From contig NC_052352.1 of assembly GCF_009727055.1 (NCBI RefSeq), forward strand, positions 21,447,085 to 21,511,084: a stretch of 64,000 bases of DNA. The letters are read 5' to 3'. This document shows positions 21,851-32,547 of this stretch, one piece after another. The translations under genes and the position numbers were made by a program. Within the stretch, counting starts at the first letter, position 1, and each line of letters opens with the position of its first letter. A model generated the notes under the pieces. That model did not search any database. It had not been told where the DNA came from and saw only the letters and a program-made list of their open reading frames with translations. The stretch is from Benincasa hispida. Its lineage: Eukaryota > Streptophyta > Magnoliopsida > Cucurbitales > Cucurbitaceae.

Positions 21851-23343
21851 TGATAACGGGCAGAAATGCACGTTATTACAACGCAAAGATATAAAACAAT
21901 GTAGGATTGCGAAGGTAAAAATATGTAAAATCGTGTCCAAAAACATTAAGATGAGAAAATTTCGATCGCATGCGCCCATCGCATTAAAGCAGCTAATTTA
22001 CGTATTTTGTGCAGGAAAATGCGTTGGCGCAAGGCAGAATTGCGATCCAAGGAATTCAACATCTCAGCGCATTAGAAGATTGCGACTGCAAAGCTATGTG
22101 ATCGTATGCATTCACGAAGATCTACTCAACCAGGTGGCCCCATACACACTGCTGATCAAGGTGAAAGCTTAATAAATCACGATGGGACAAAAAGCTAATG
22201 ACGGTCGAATCCGAATTTAGTTGACAAGCCGTTAACGACACACTGTAGCAAGTACACTCAACTTTTCAGTGACAATTAATCGGCGCATCAGACAGAGATT
22301 TAATGACATCCCATCAGTGCAATCATTTGAGAGAAAAGCTCTTCACCCTGAAGCTCTATAAATACCGAAGGCCACCTTCTTTAAAAAGGGGTCAGCAGTT
22401 AAGAATTTTGGAGTTCTCTTTCACCATATACATAAAGATAATAGATTGTCGTAGTCTGTAATTTATATACTTAGAAGGCAGAGGCGAGTGAAGAGAGAAG
22501 ACGCCAGAAGATCGTTCCTGGTCAGCTCGAGAGATACTTGAGAATCACTTAGCTAGCATGACCTAAGATCTTCATTTATACGATCATCTTGTCTTATGTA
22601 TGCGTCCATCATCCTTTAGAGATACTTGAAAGAGTAGTCTAAAGAAAGAACCTAGACTTGAGAGAGTTAGGTTAGAATCTAGGCTTGAAAAAGTCAGATT
22701 AGAACCTCATAAGCATGACATAGAAACTTAGAGATAAGTTCTGTTTGCTATCATGCATCGCATGCACCTTAGAAATAGGATATGATAGTATGCGGTCGCC
22801 TTGTGTATGTGTGTGTCATTCATCATCGCATAGACAAGAATAGAGGCTTAGACATAAGTCCTATAGACATTATCATATACATCGCATGTATCCTAAAATT
22901 AGGAACTAGAGCATTTGCATTGAGAGATGACATGTTGTTGTATGTAAATAGCATGATCGCATAACTTGAACGCAATCTTAGGAAGTGTTAGTTAAATCTC
23001 TTCTCAACCCGTTCCTCTCATACTCATTGTAACTTTCGCTATTATTAACTCTTTCCTTAATTCCACCGCATAGGATTTATACTTTAAAACAAACATACCA
23101 ACCAACTTATTGTTTTATTTGTCACCGCAAAGGAATCTAATATTACCATTGCATATTGTCTCAGTAGTCCCTGTGTTCGACCCTCGACTTACCAAGCAAC
23201 CTGGTAGGATTTATACTTGGATTTTACTAGGATAACTTGCATGTACTTGAACTTACCAGGCAATCGCAAATGTAGGATTTATACTTGAACTTACCAGGCA
23301 ATCGTAAAATACACCATTATTTTATCATATTCACAACGCATCA
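21851..23343 (+). repeat. Solo LTR, family Y (copy 2)
   Basis: 1,493 bp beginning TGATAACGGGC and ending ACGCATCA, flanked by perfect 5-bp duplications GCATG (21,846-21,850 and 23,344-23,348). Removing it restores the leader sequence 'gcatgagcatgcttta', which is present uninterrupted at about 38,740 and 38,865 in D'. A TATAAATA box lies at about 22,368. The sequence is unusually rich in GCAT/CGCAT words compared with its surroundings. Open frames inside (for example 21,933-22,172) have no recognisable product. There is no internal domain, so it is a solo LTR; the superfamily is not determined. Confidence 0.88.
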
Positions 23344-23348
23344 GCATG

Positions 23349-23921
23349 CTTTAGTGTAATTTAATCATGCAGGCTACTATATTATAACTCTTATAATACA
23401 AAGATGATACATGAATAAATGCATAACCTATGGTGGGTTTTAAATCTATATGGCATACTTTGTATCATATAAATAAACATACATCACATGTACATTCATC
23501 AAAAAATTAATGGACCGGGATAATTAGCTTAAAAAATCGAAAATAAAACTATCTATTACATAAGCCATCGAGTCAACCGGTTCAAACAGGCAAACCGGGT
23601 CTTGAACTGCCCGGGCGAAGCCTCGTTCCTTGATCGTATAGTAGCTCCTTGTGATCATTGAGTAATGTTGAACGAGTATAAAAGATCGTGTAGCATAGAT
23701 CGGGTGCCTTTGAACTATGTGATGAAACATGAAGGTCACGGGATCGTGCAGCACACATCGAGCAGTGCATGCCTAAACGATTGAGTAGACGACGACTGTG
23801 TGATGAAGCATGATCGTCTAAACGATTGACGAGTAAGCTGTCGAGTATCTTATACCGAGTGATCGAGTAACCATTGACTATGCGATTAGCATGCTGGCTT
23901 ACTCGATCATTAGTGTGTGTG
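23349..23921 (-). other. Leader of element A, second part, with GATCG motif array
   Basis: This continues the copia leader between two family-Y LTRs. From about 23,585 to 23,920 it carries repeated words of the form GATCG-n-TAG and their complements (for example 'cttgatcgtatagtagc', 'aacgattgagtagacg', 'actcgatcattag'). Matching arrays are in the D' leader (39,160-39,560) and in the LTRs. A few short open frames in this block are by-products of the repeats. Confidence 0.65.
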
Positions 23922-23926
23922 CCTAC

Positions 23927-25926
23927 TGATGACATGCAGAAATGCATATCATCTTAGGCTTTTTATTTAGAATTATGAAGGCTGTTAAGCAGAATATGAG
24001 GCAATTATGTTAGGAATTCATGAGAAAATGAGTTTTTGGTATTCAACATTGAGAATCTCGGCTAACCCATTATTATGGGTTATTATGCATTCAATTGTCT
24101 TTTTTTGTAGCTAACGTAGGAAGTGGACGCAAACGCGGAAGTCGGGCCACCGCATAGACGACCGCATGCGGGGAAACACTCCATTGAAAAGGCGAACACA
24201 TATGATCAACACATGGGTGTTGCGGTGATCAACCGCATGCGTCCATTGCATAGGAGTTGCAATCGTCAAGCGTTTGCAGTCATCGTGTAGAAGTTGCAGT
24301 ATGAAGCGAATGCGGTCACTGAACGATTGCGGCTACACAATAACCATAATAGTAGGATGAACGCAAGGTTGGTAGAATGAATGCATCAACGCATATCTCG
24401 GGAAAACCAAAAGATGATGTTGACATTTCACCTACCACGCCGTTAGCAGAAGAGATTCAGAAAAGGACCAACGCACCGCTAATATCAAAATCAAAGCAGT
24501 CCATTAATGTTGTCTGCGATCAAGCTCTATAAATAGAAGCCGCTGAGCATAATTTCAAATCATCCAGGTTTTTCGCCTGAGGTTCTCCTTAGGGCAGATT
24601 CTTGTGATCCAGACGAACGCGTTAGAAGAAAAGCTTGAGAGTACTTCATCTCTTTCATCCATTCTGAGTGACGACTGGAGCCTTCGCGAGAGTTAGATCT
24701 CGAGAGAGTCAGCTCCACCCCCCATCCATGGCACCACCAGCAGCTTTGACACACATCTGCTAGAAGCAAAACATTGCTTCCAGCTAGTCATTTCATTTTC
24801 GCTTCTTTTCTTATATTGTATTGTATTACATTTTGGATTAAGAAATTAATGCAATGTGTGTTCAATGCATTTCTGTGTTTCCTTCGATTCTACCTCCATC
24901 TTTCTTTTTTTAGCATTCTTAACTTTCATTGCATCACTTAGTGAGATTGCTAGAGTATCCCATACTTAGTCATGCGGATTAGACATATGAAGCATGTAGC
25001 AAACCACCGGAAGGTGTGCGTTGTGTGAGTGTGTGAGAAAACCTTATTTGCTTAGTGTGAAGCTGTAGCAATGTCTGTCTATAGGCGGACACAATGCTTG
25101 TCTATGAGTAAAGTCAGCAACAACCAACTGCTTGGGAGGGTAAGTAGTTGGACGCATTAAGCAATGTAAGCATGTCTTCACTAGAGATAGGAATAATCTT
25201 ACGTCGACCAGGTTTTTACGGTTACCTTGTCTTATGTATTCGTCCATCACACCTTTAGAGCTACTCGGGAGAGAGTCTAAAGAAAGAACCTATGACTCGG
25301 GAGAGCTAGGTTAGAATCGATGCTTAGGAGAGCTAGATTAAGATTGCATAAGCAAGAATGGAGACTTAGGAATAAGTTCCGTTTGCTAATATAAATCACA
25401 TGCATTTACGGTGGGTGTGTATGGCATGAACACATCAGCTTGCGTTGGCTGAGGTTACCCTTGCGGTCACTCTTAAGGGTTGTGATGAAGACATCTTCAC
25501 ATTTTATCTATTTTCCATCCTTTTACTACGCGTCAACAGTTATCGTGTCTCTACCTCTCATTCATACTTCTCATTGTGTCATCTGTTAGTTAGGAGTAGG
25601 AGTAGTGTAGCTTAGAACCCATCCATCATTCTTTTATTCAGCCGCCGCATACACATTAACGCATATGTCTAGCTAAAAGTCCCTGAGTTCAACCTCAGAT
25701 CACCCGAGAAACTTGCGTTCGCGTTATACTTGGCGTGAGCGCAAGAAAACTTATGACAGAAATGCATGGTCATCGCATACATTCGTTAACGCATAGTTCA
25801 TTCCAACGCATGACCACCGACGCATGATAATTAATGCATACATTAAGAACATGCATCGCATATTGCGTTCACCTAATTTTAGTCATCAAGTCTTTGACGA
25901 CTTGGTAATTAATTTTTTCGTCATCA
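23927..25926 (+). repeat. Solo LTR, family Y (copy 3)
   Basis: 2,000 bp beginning TGATGAC and ending GTCATCA, a perfect 7-bp terminal inverted repeat. The flanking duplications are CCTAC (23,922-23,926) and TCTAC (25,927-25,931), with one mismatch. A TATAAATA box lies at about 24,527. It shares GCAT-rich composition and scattered blocks with copy 2 (for example 'gtccctg..ttc.acc' near its right part, and 'agagagttaggttagaat'-like words) but is longer and more diverged. No gag/pol is present. Confidence 0.85.
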
Positions 25927-25931
25927 TCTAC

Positions 25932-26436
25932 TATGCGTCGAGTATCATATACTCAGCGATCATTTACCCCGAGTGTCTACACAATCGAGTAGCCAACACA
26001 ACACGATCGAGTAAACTCTTTACTCGATCGCGTAGCATCAGCTATGCGATCGTTTAGTAAATACTACACGATCGCGTAACCAAATCTAAACAATCATTTA
26101 GCCTTGGCTACATGATGCAACCAACCCTTCGTCTCCTTCCTCAAAGTTAACAACATCTTTATGCGTTGGAGCTTCATCATGAATGACTCTTACAGACCAA
26201 AACACCTTAAATATAGACTTGATAGCAAATTAATTATGCCCAAAAACGTAGGGGCCCTTACAAATTAACTGTGAAATGTAAAGAAAGCTTTAAAACTTGA
26301 GGCAATCATCCCTAAACATCCATCAATTCACATCCACAACTACATCAACACTTAAACGCATTGTACAAAACATAAAACCACCAAGACTGCAAATGTAATT
26401 CAATGCATTAATGGAATTTGGAATATCAGAACAACC
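25932..26436 (-). other. Leader of element A, third part
   Basis: This part continues the GATCG/TAG array (25,932-26,110) and then the conserved end of the leader up to the primer-binding site ('aaattaactgtgaaatgtaaag', 'cctaaacatccatcaa'). The same order is seen at 39,480-39,870 and 43,000-43,376. It is non-coding. Confidence 0.7.
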
Positions 26437-26450
26437 TAGCTCTAATACCA
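26437..26450 (-). other. Primer-binding site of element A
   Basis: In element orientation the sequence is TGGTATTAGAGCTA, two changes from TGGTATCAGAGCCA, the standard copia site complementary to the 3' end of initiator methionine tRNA. It lies two bases from the 5' LTR end, as expected. Confidence 0.85.
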
Positions 26451-26452
26451 AT

Positions 26453-29400
26453 TGAAGGAACTCTTAAAACAGAGATCCAATGAGCGGAAGCAGATCGTTC
26501 CAAATCATATGGTGAAAGAACAAGAACATTTACATTATAACAAAACAGTTATGCATCAAATCTAAATTATAGCATGCTTCAAAAGGAAAATACAGGAGAA
26601 TGAGTGAACATACCCTTGAAGAACGTTTATTCTCGTATTCCCTTGATCAAACAGAAAAGCGTCCAACAACACGAACGCAACACGAGTGAATCCAGAAAAC
26701 AGCACGAACTAATGAACACTCGATCACAATCAAGTTAAACTCAATACTTGACCCTCGAATGCAAACTCGACACTACCATAAGACTATCTTTGAAGGTACT
26801 CTTATTCAAGAGTACCTACAAGTAGAAGCAGATCTTTCCAATTCATTATGATAGAATTACCGTATATACATTCAAACATACTTTCATAATTCTAAAGGGA
26901 TCAAGAAATCATACTAGATGAAGATTTCTCGAGTCTAACGTCCAACCGTCTACCTCGAACAGTCACCACTCGAACAGAAGGAAACGTAGAAGACAACACC
27001 ACTCAGAGCCCTCAATATTCTTGGATTGAGAATCCAAAGTGTGGGCTTTGTTCAGATTTGGCAGAGGAAAGAAGGAAGAGCGACCGTACACAACGATCAA
27101 GCAAGTGGGAGATACGGTCGTTTATCGCATAGACAATATGCTTGATCGTTTAGGTAAAATATATGATCGCTCGTAGTAGATAGTAAAAGCCGAATTGAGT
27201 TAATACGATCGTGTAGGAAAAGGGTGAGCGGTCGTCCAAAACGATCGCATAGGAAAAACTAAGCCATCGTCTATACGATCGTTTAGTAAATACCGGGAGC
27301 TAAATGATCGCTTAGGAAAAAGGTAAACGATCATTTAGGTAATAGCGCGCAACGGTGTAATCAGTATGCGATCGCTTAACAATATCGTATATGTAAGCGA
27401 TCATGCAGTCCCTATCGTATAGACACTGATTTTCTAAACGATGACACTATCTTTTTCACAATACCCGCACACACCGAGATCAACACACCGTCTGCTATTT
27501 ATAAAGCACTCATCCGTTGTTTAGAATGAAGAGGCACCTTCCCATTTCCTTTATAACTGTTTAATGAATGTGATCTTATCACATTCATAGTTTATACATT
27601 AATATTAAATATTAATTATAATATTTTTTCTCTATTAGATATAAATCATATTTATATCCAATTTCCTCTAAATTAATGTATCTCATACATAAAGATAATT
27701 ATATCATATTTAATTAAATCGTTCAATTATATCATATATAATCGAACTCCTTCTTGTCAATTTGAACATTTCAAATTGACCCAAAAACTGACTTTCAACT
27801 TGTATCCAAGCTACTAAGGGGACCTTATGAACCTATGGCTCGAAGCTTCAATGGTACGTGAATAGCTGACTAAACTCTTTAGTCACGATATCCACCATCC
27901 GTTAATTGCCAGGCATTCCACTAAAGTTATGAGTTTTAAAGACATGGAATAGGTTAGATACTATGTCCATTGGATAAAATCAATCATCAGTACGATGACC
28001 TTTCATAGATGCTCGTAATTACAGCATGGATTTTAAATTAAATTTAATGAGTTGGAAAAGTTAAATTTTAAATTTTATGTCTAAAGTTATGAGTTTTAAA
28101 GACATGGAATAGGTTAGATACTATAGGCACACAATTAAAAATTTAAGGACGTATATATATTAGATATAAAAAATAGAAAATTTAGAAGTTTGGCCAATTT
28201 ACTGTTTTGCCCCTATAATTACATCTTCCTCCTTAAGTACCACTGATCCCTCTAATGAACAATATAACATAGTCCTACTATGTGTAAACACCTCTCGAGC
28301 AATGAGAAGGTGTGTGGCGCCACATCATTCAAGCCCCGGAATTAACCCTTAAAGGAGTTATCTATCTACTTACCCCTAGCTCGGGGAAGGTGTGAATTCC
28401 ATCTTGTGAAGTTGAGTTCCCAACTCCCAAATCAGACGAATCCCCAAAATGATAGGTTTGAGTCCGCATTCTGGCCATTTGCACCTATGCAAACGAAAGG
28501 ACCGCCCTTAATGGCAGGAGTTCCCAACTCACTTAGAATTGAGGTCATGTTACCTATGGTCATCCTAGTGAAGTGAAGTCTCAGTTATGAACGATGTTAT
28601 ATAACAAGATGTTAACACTTCGTGGTCAAGTCTTATACAAACTCGTTGTATAGGATGCCCCCGCTCGCATGTCCCTTACACGAATGATCAGGATTAGACC
28701 ATCTGTGACAAGTCACAACACTTGTGACCATTCCACAAGGCGGGCCGCGTCTGTAGCGCTACTAGGATAAAGTTTCCCTCCTATATCCATATACTATAGA
28801 CTATTTTGGTTATCACTCAAGAAATGATCCACGTGTATGTCACGACATACATGCTTAAGTTACATACAGATAACAGGGATATTAAGTTTATTGGTTTGTG
28901 GTAAAATCTAAATGTGCAAAGTCAAGTAGTGAAGTAAATATCATTTATATTATACATCACAAATGTTCGTACAAAGTTGTTTACAAACTACTAGACATGA
29001 GATTTTAGGGCACAAACCCCAACAATATTGGTATTCTCAGTGTGAGAATCTAGAAGGTGTGGGCTCTGTATGGATTTGGTAGAAGGAGGGAGGGACTGGA
29101 CGATCGAGTAAGTGGGAGAAGGGAGAAGTCTATCATTTAGACTTGGGTACTCGATCGTTTAGCAGTGAGTAGCTATCGTATAGGTTAGTCATTCCTTGAT
29201 CGTTTACTCTCTCAAAGCTATCGTATAACTTTTGTTTCTTGTGCCTTGGATTATGAAAAAATGAAAACGATTTTCATTTTATCCACCAGTTACCAAAAAC
29301 TGAATACAACTTCCCACTAAGTTAGTTATTAGGAGAAAAAATCGAAATTCAATTATCTCATAATTGATTTAATTATAAATAAATATAATAACTAATTTAT

Positions 29401-30692
29401 CCTATTATATTTACAACCTATAGTTTTAATATCACATCATATGTAATATATAAACCATAGTTTTTTTCTCCTTTATGGCATTTAATATATATCATATTTA
29501 TATTAATTCCTCCAATTAATGTATCTAATACATCAAATCAATTATATCACATATAATTGAATCAATTTAATTATATCATATATAATCAAATTACCTCTAG
29601 TTAATTTGAACAGTTCAAACTAACTCAAAAACTGATTCTCAACTTGAATCCATTGAGCTACTAAGGGGACCTTATGAACCTGTAGCTTGAAGCTCCATTT
29701 GTACGTGAATAACTGACTAAACTCTTTAATCACGATATCCACCATCCGTTAACTATCGGACATTTCACTAAAGACCGACAACTACAATCTGCACACTACA
29801 GATATATTTCTGTGTCCATCGGATATAATCAATCAACAATACGATGACTCTTCACAAATCACTTTTTTCCCCTGTAGTTACATCTAACTCTTTAAGTACC
29901 ACTGATTCCTCTAATGAATAATACATCATAGTCCCACTATGAGTAAACCCTTCTCGGGCTAAGAAAAAGTGTGGCGTCACATTGTTCAAGCCTCAGAATC
30001 AGCCCTTAAGAGAGTAATTTTTCTACTTACCCCTACTTCTAGGAAAGAGTGAATTCTGTCTTGTGTAGCTGACTTCCCAACTCTTCAATCAGATGAATCC
30101 CCAAAGTGGTAGGTTTGAGTCGGCGATCTGGCCACTCGCACCTATGCGAATCAAATGACCGCCCTCATAGGCAGGAGTTCACAACTCACTCAGGATTAAG
30201 GTCATGTTACCTATGGTCATCCTAGTGAAATGAAAGTATTTATCATGAACGGCGTTATATAATGAGACTAAATATTTTGTGGTCTGGTCTTATACAAACT
30301 CCTTTGTATAGAGCATCCTTGCTCACATATCTAATACACAAATGATCAGGATCAGACCATTTATAGAACTTTACAACATTTGTAACACCTACTAAGTAGG
30401 CCACATTCGTAGTGTCACAAGGATATGGTTTCCCTCCTTTATCCATATACTACAGACCATTTAGATTATCACTTAAAGCACGATCCACTTGTATGTCTCC
30501 ACATACATACTTAAGTAACAACGATAACCAGGGATCTTAATTTATTGGTTTGTGGTTAATGTAACTAAAATATCTCATATTTCATAGATAGAAGTGAATA
30601 AAATATCTCATATTATAAATCACAAAATGTTTGTTCATACAGGTGTTTACAAACTACAGGACCCTACGAGATTTAGGGCATCAACCTCAACA
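26453..30692 (-). repeat. 5' LTR of element A, split by a nested LTR
   Basis: The two outer pieces (26,453-26,790 and 29,025-30,692) join to an LTR of about 2,001 bp that matches the 3' LTR at 4,494-6,486 block by block. It starts TGAAGGAACTC beside the primer-binding site and ends CTCAACA, followed by the target duplication ATTAT (30,693-30,697). A short frame at 30,255-30,446 corresponds to one at 1,408-1,599 in the LTR at the window start. It reflects the conserved LTR sequence and there is no reason to think it is a protein. Confidence 0.9.
26791..29024 (-). repeat. LTR nested inside the 5' LTR of A
   Basis: 2,234 bp beginning TGAAGGTACTC and ending ACCCCAACA, flanked by ATCTT (26,786-26,790) and ATATT (29,025-29,029), one mismatch. 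It is the same LTR type as its host, reading on the minus strand, with no internal region, so it is a solo LTR. It carries a long GATCG/TAG motif array at about 27,085-27,440. At 27,921-27,964 and 28,081-28,124 a 44-bp segment is duplicated in place of, and next to, the normal LTR sequence (see findings). Without that filler the length would fit the ~2.0 kb of related LTRs. Confidence 0.88.
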
Positions 30693-30697
30693 ATTAT
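30693..30697. repeat. Target-site duplication of element A, right copy
   Basis: ATTAT directly after the 5' LTR end at 30,692, identical to 4,489-4,493. Confidence 0.9.
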
Positions 30698-31260
30698 GTC
30701 ATCTTGTTCAACAAGATTGCCTTACGGGGTGGATCGCTGACCTGATCTTCCTTTCCTTTGATTGCATTGGTAGGATTTGTGCTTAGGCTTCCCATAGACA
30801 GCAAATTAATTTCTTTTTTTCAATATTCCCACCAACAATTTTATGATGTCCCTTCCTTTGAAAGAAATCTTGCCAGGCTGCTTCTTATGATTTTTTAAGA
30901 TTCAACCAAGTTAGCACTAACTGAATTCAAATTTTCAAAAATTAACTTATCTTATAGCTTGTTAGATTGTTCTGTGCACATATGACTGATCAACTCCTAA
31001 AATGTCAGATCCTTTTTTTTCTGATTAGATGATTTCGATATTTTCTTTAGGATGGGGGAAACTTCTCAAACAGTACATTTTCTAAGAGTATTTCGCACAT
31101 CTTCATACCTTCAGACATAACGTTTGCTACCAAATTTTCATACTCATGGATTTGATCAACAATAGGTTTCTCGTCAGTCATTTGGATTTGTAGCCACTTG
31201 CTGACGACATTTTTTTCGTCCAGCATCATCTCTTCCGTACCAAAACTCCAGCATGTTCTA
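30698..31260 (-). pseudogene. Copia element C: gag remnant
   Basis: This is the continuation of element C beyond inserted element A. On the minus strand the segment 31,047-31,229 encodes MTDEKPIVDQIHEYENLVANVMSEGMKMCEILLENVLFEKFPPS, a stretch typical of plant copia gag proteins of the UBN2 type. Further down, about 30,740-30,800, a zinc-knuckle-like Cys/His stretch follows (CYQCNQRKGRSG-like, partly decayed). The N-terminal ~100 residues of gag are missing and the sequence runs at about 31,260-31,310 into LTR-like DNA. Stops and frameshifts are frequent. Together with 3,388-4,488 this gives the order gag, protease, integrase of one element. Confidence 0.75.
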
Positions 31261-31309
31261 GATTGCCTTCATTGATTTTTGGACCACAAACAAATCAAGC
31301 ATGGGGTTT

Positions 31310-32542
31310 GTCATATGGTTGAGCAGACGATTTAAATATCTTGAAGCAGAAGCAAACGAATGCAATGCTTTTTTATTTCGTTTTACAGAACAAAAAAATC
31401 AGAAGGATGGAAACTATGATAAACAAAAAAATTAACTAAGCATGCATCTCCCATTAAGATTTACAGAGAAGAAAGGAAAAACGGAAACTTACCCTTGAAG
31501 CCTCACATCTTCTCATTTTCTCTCCAACAACACGAACAATCCAGTGTTTCTCTTAATCTCCCGAACTAGGCACCACGAACACAACGAATAGTGTAAAAAA
31601 AAGACACCACCACAAAACTTCCTTGTTATTCTCAAGGATGAGGATCAATAGAAAGTGTGTGAGCTTCTATATTTTAATTTTGGTAAGGGATAAGTTTTTC
31701 TTTGAGATCTTGGTTGAGAGAAATCACACAGAGAGATTGAGAGCAAGATGAGGATGATAAAGTATGTATATCTCTCTCTTGTGTTTTCACGTATATGAGA
31801 GGTTAGGAAAAAATAACTTCCCAATTTTCAATAAAAATAACTCTCTAAGGAGTTATTGATTTTAAATTCATAATTTAAAAATAATTTTAAATTAATTATA
31901 TTAACCAACTAATATAATTAAAATACATATTATATCTCATATAATATATAACCTATAATTTATTATATCACATATAATATAACCTATAGTTTACAACCTC
32001 TCATATAACCTATAGTATTAACATGAATCATATCCATACTAATTTTAACTTATAGTTTTTCTATGAATCACATTCATAAAATTAATATTTGAATCATATT
32101 AAAATATTTATTTCTCTCATCAAAACTTTATATTATAATGTAACATATACACTATATTAATTATATCTTATATAATTAATTCCTTTTAATTAATTTGAAC
32201 AACTCAAATTAATCCAAAAGTAATTTGATTCTCCTTAATCCTTATTGAGCTAACAAGGGGACCTTATGAACCTATAGATTGAAGCCCCAATGATACTTGA
32301 TTAAATAATTAAACTCTTTAATTAAATTAATCAAATCAACTTTCATTAACTGTCGATCACTCCACTAATGACCGACAGTGCACGTTTTTCACTATAAATA
32401 TATTTATGTATCCATCGAATATAACCAATCAACAGTGTATTGACCCTTCACAAATTTCTCGTAAGTATAGTTGGGTCAAAATTACCGTTTTACCCCTTTA
32501 GTTACATCTAACCCCTTAAGTACCACTGATCCCTCTAATGAA
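31310..32542 (-). repeat. LTR remnant, probably 5' LTR of element C, truncated
   Basis: LTR-type sequence of the same broad group: 'acttacccttgaagcc', 'caccaccacaaaact', 'ccaacaaggggaccttatgaa'-like blocks (with 'gagctaacaaggggacc'), 'tgtatccatcgaatataacc' and 'ttacatctaaccccttaagta'. It stops inside the 'cctctaatgaacaa' block where LTR E begins. The exact left edge and any primer-binding site are unclear, perhaps because gag and leader were deleted. The last third of the LTR is not seen. Confidence 0.6.
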
Positions 32543-32547
32543 CAACT
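32543..32547. repeat. Probable target-site duplication of LTR E, left copy
   Basis: CAACT precedes the LTR start TGAAGAACTG. The right-hand copy is not found after the LTR ending at 45,232, where element F follows instead, so this is only half of the expected pair. Confidence 0.4.

Larger units (their letters stand above)
4494..30692 (-). mobile_element. Copia retrotransposon A, complete but heavily invaded
   Basis: A Ty1/copia LTR retrotransposon in minus orientation: 3' LTR 4,494-6,486, polypurine tract, RNase H, RT, integrase and protease (6,593-9,730), gag (to 12,100), leader, primer-binding site (26,437-26,450) and 5' LTR 26,453-30,692. It is bounded by the 5-bp duplication ATTAT. Subtracting five inserted elements gives roughly 10 kb, with LTRs of about 2.0 kb (1,993 bp against about 2,001 bp after removing the nested LTR). 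The order gag-PR-INT-RT-RH is the copia order. All coding parts are broken by stops and frameshifts, and about 0.5 kb of gag start and leader was lost beside the CACTA insertion. The element interrupts older copia element C between its gag and its protease. Confidence 0.9.

Noticed and set aside
21933..22172. 79-codon frame as a small gene
   Set aside because: It lies entirely inside a solo LTR defined by a perfect TSD; no recognisable domain.
23524..23947. Two overlapping minus-strand frames (76 and 121 codons)
   Set aside because: They lie on the GATCG motif array in the copia leader and cross the insertion boundary at 23,927, so they are chance frames.
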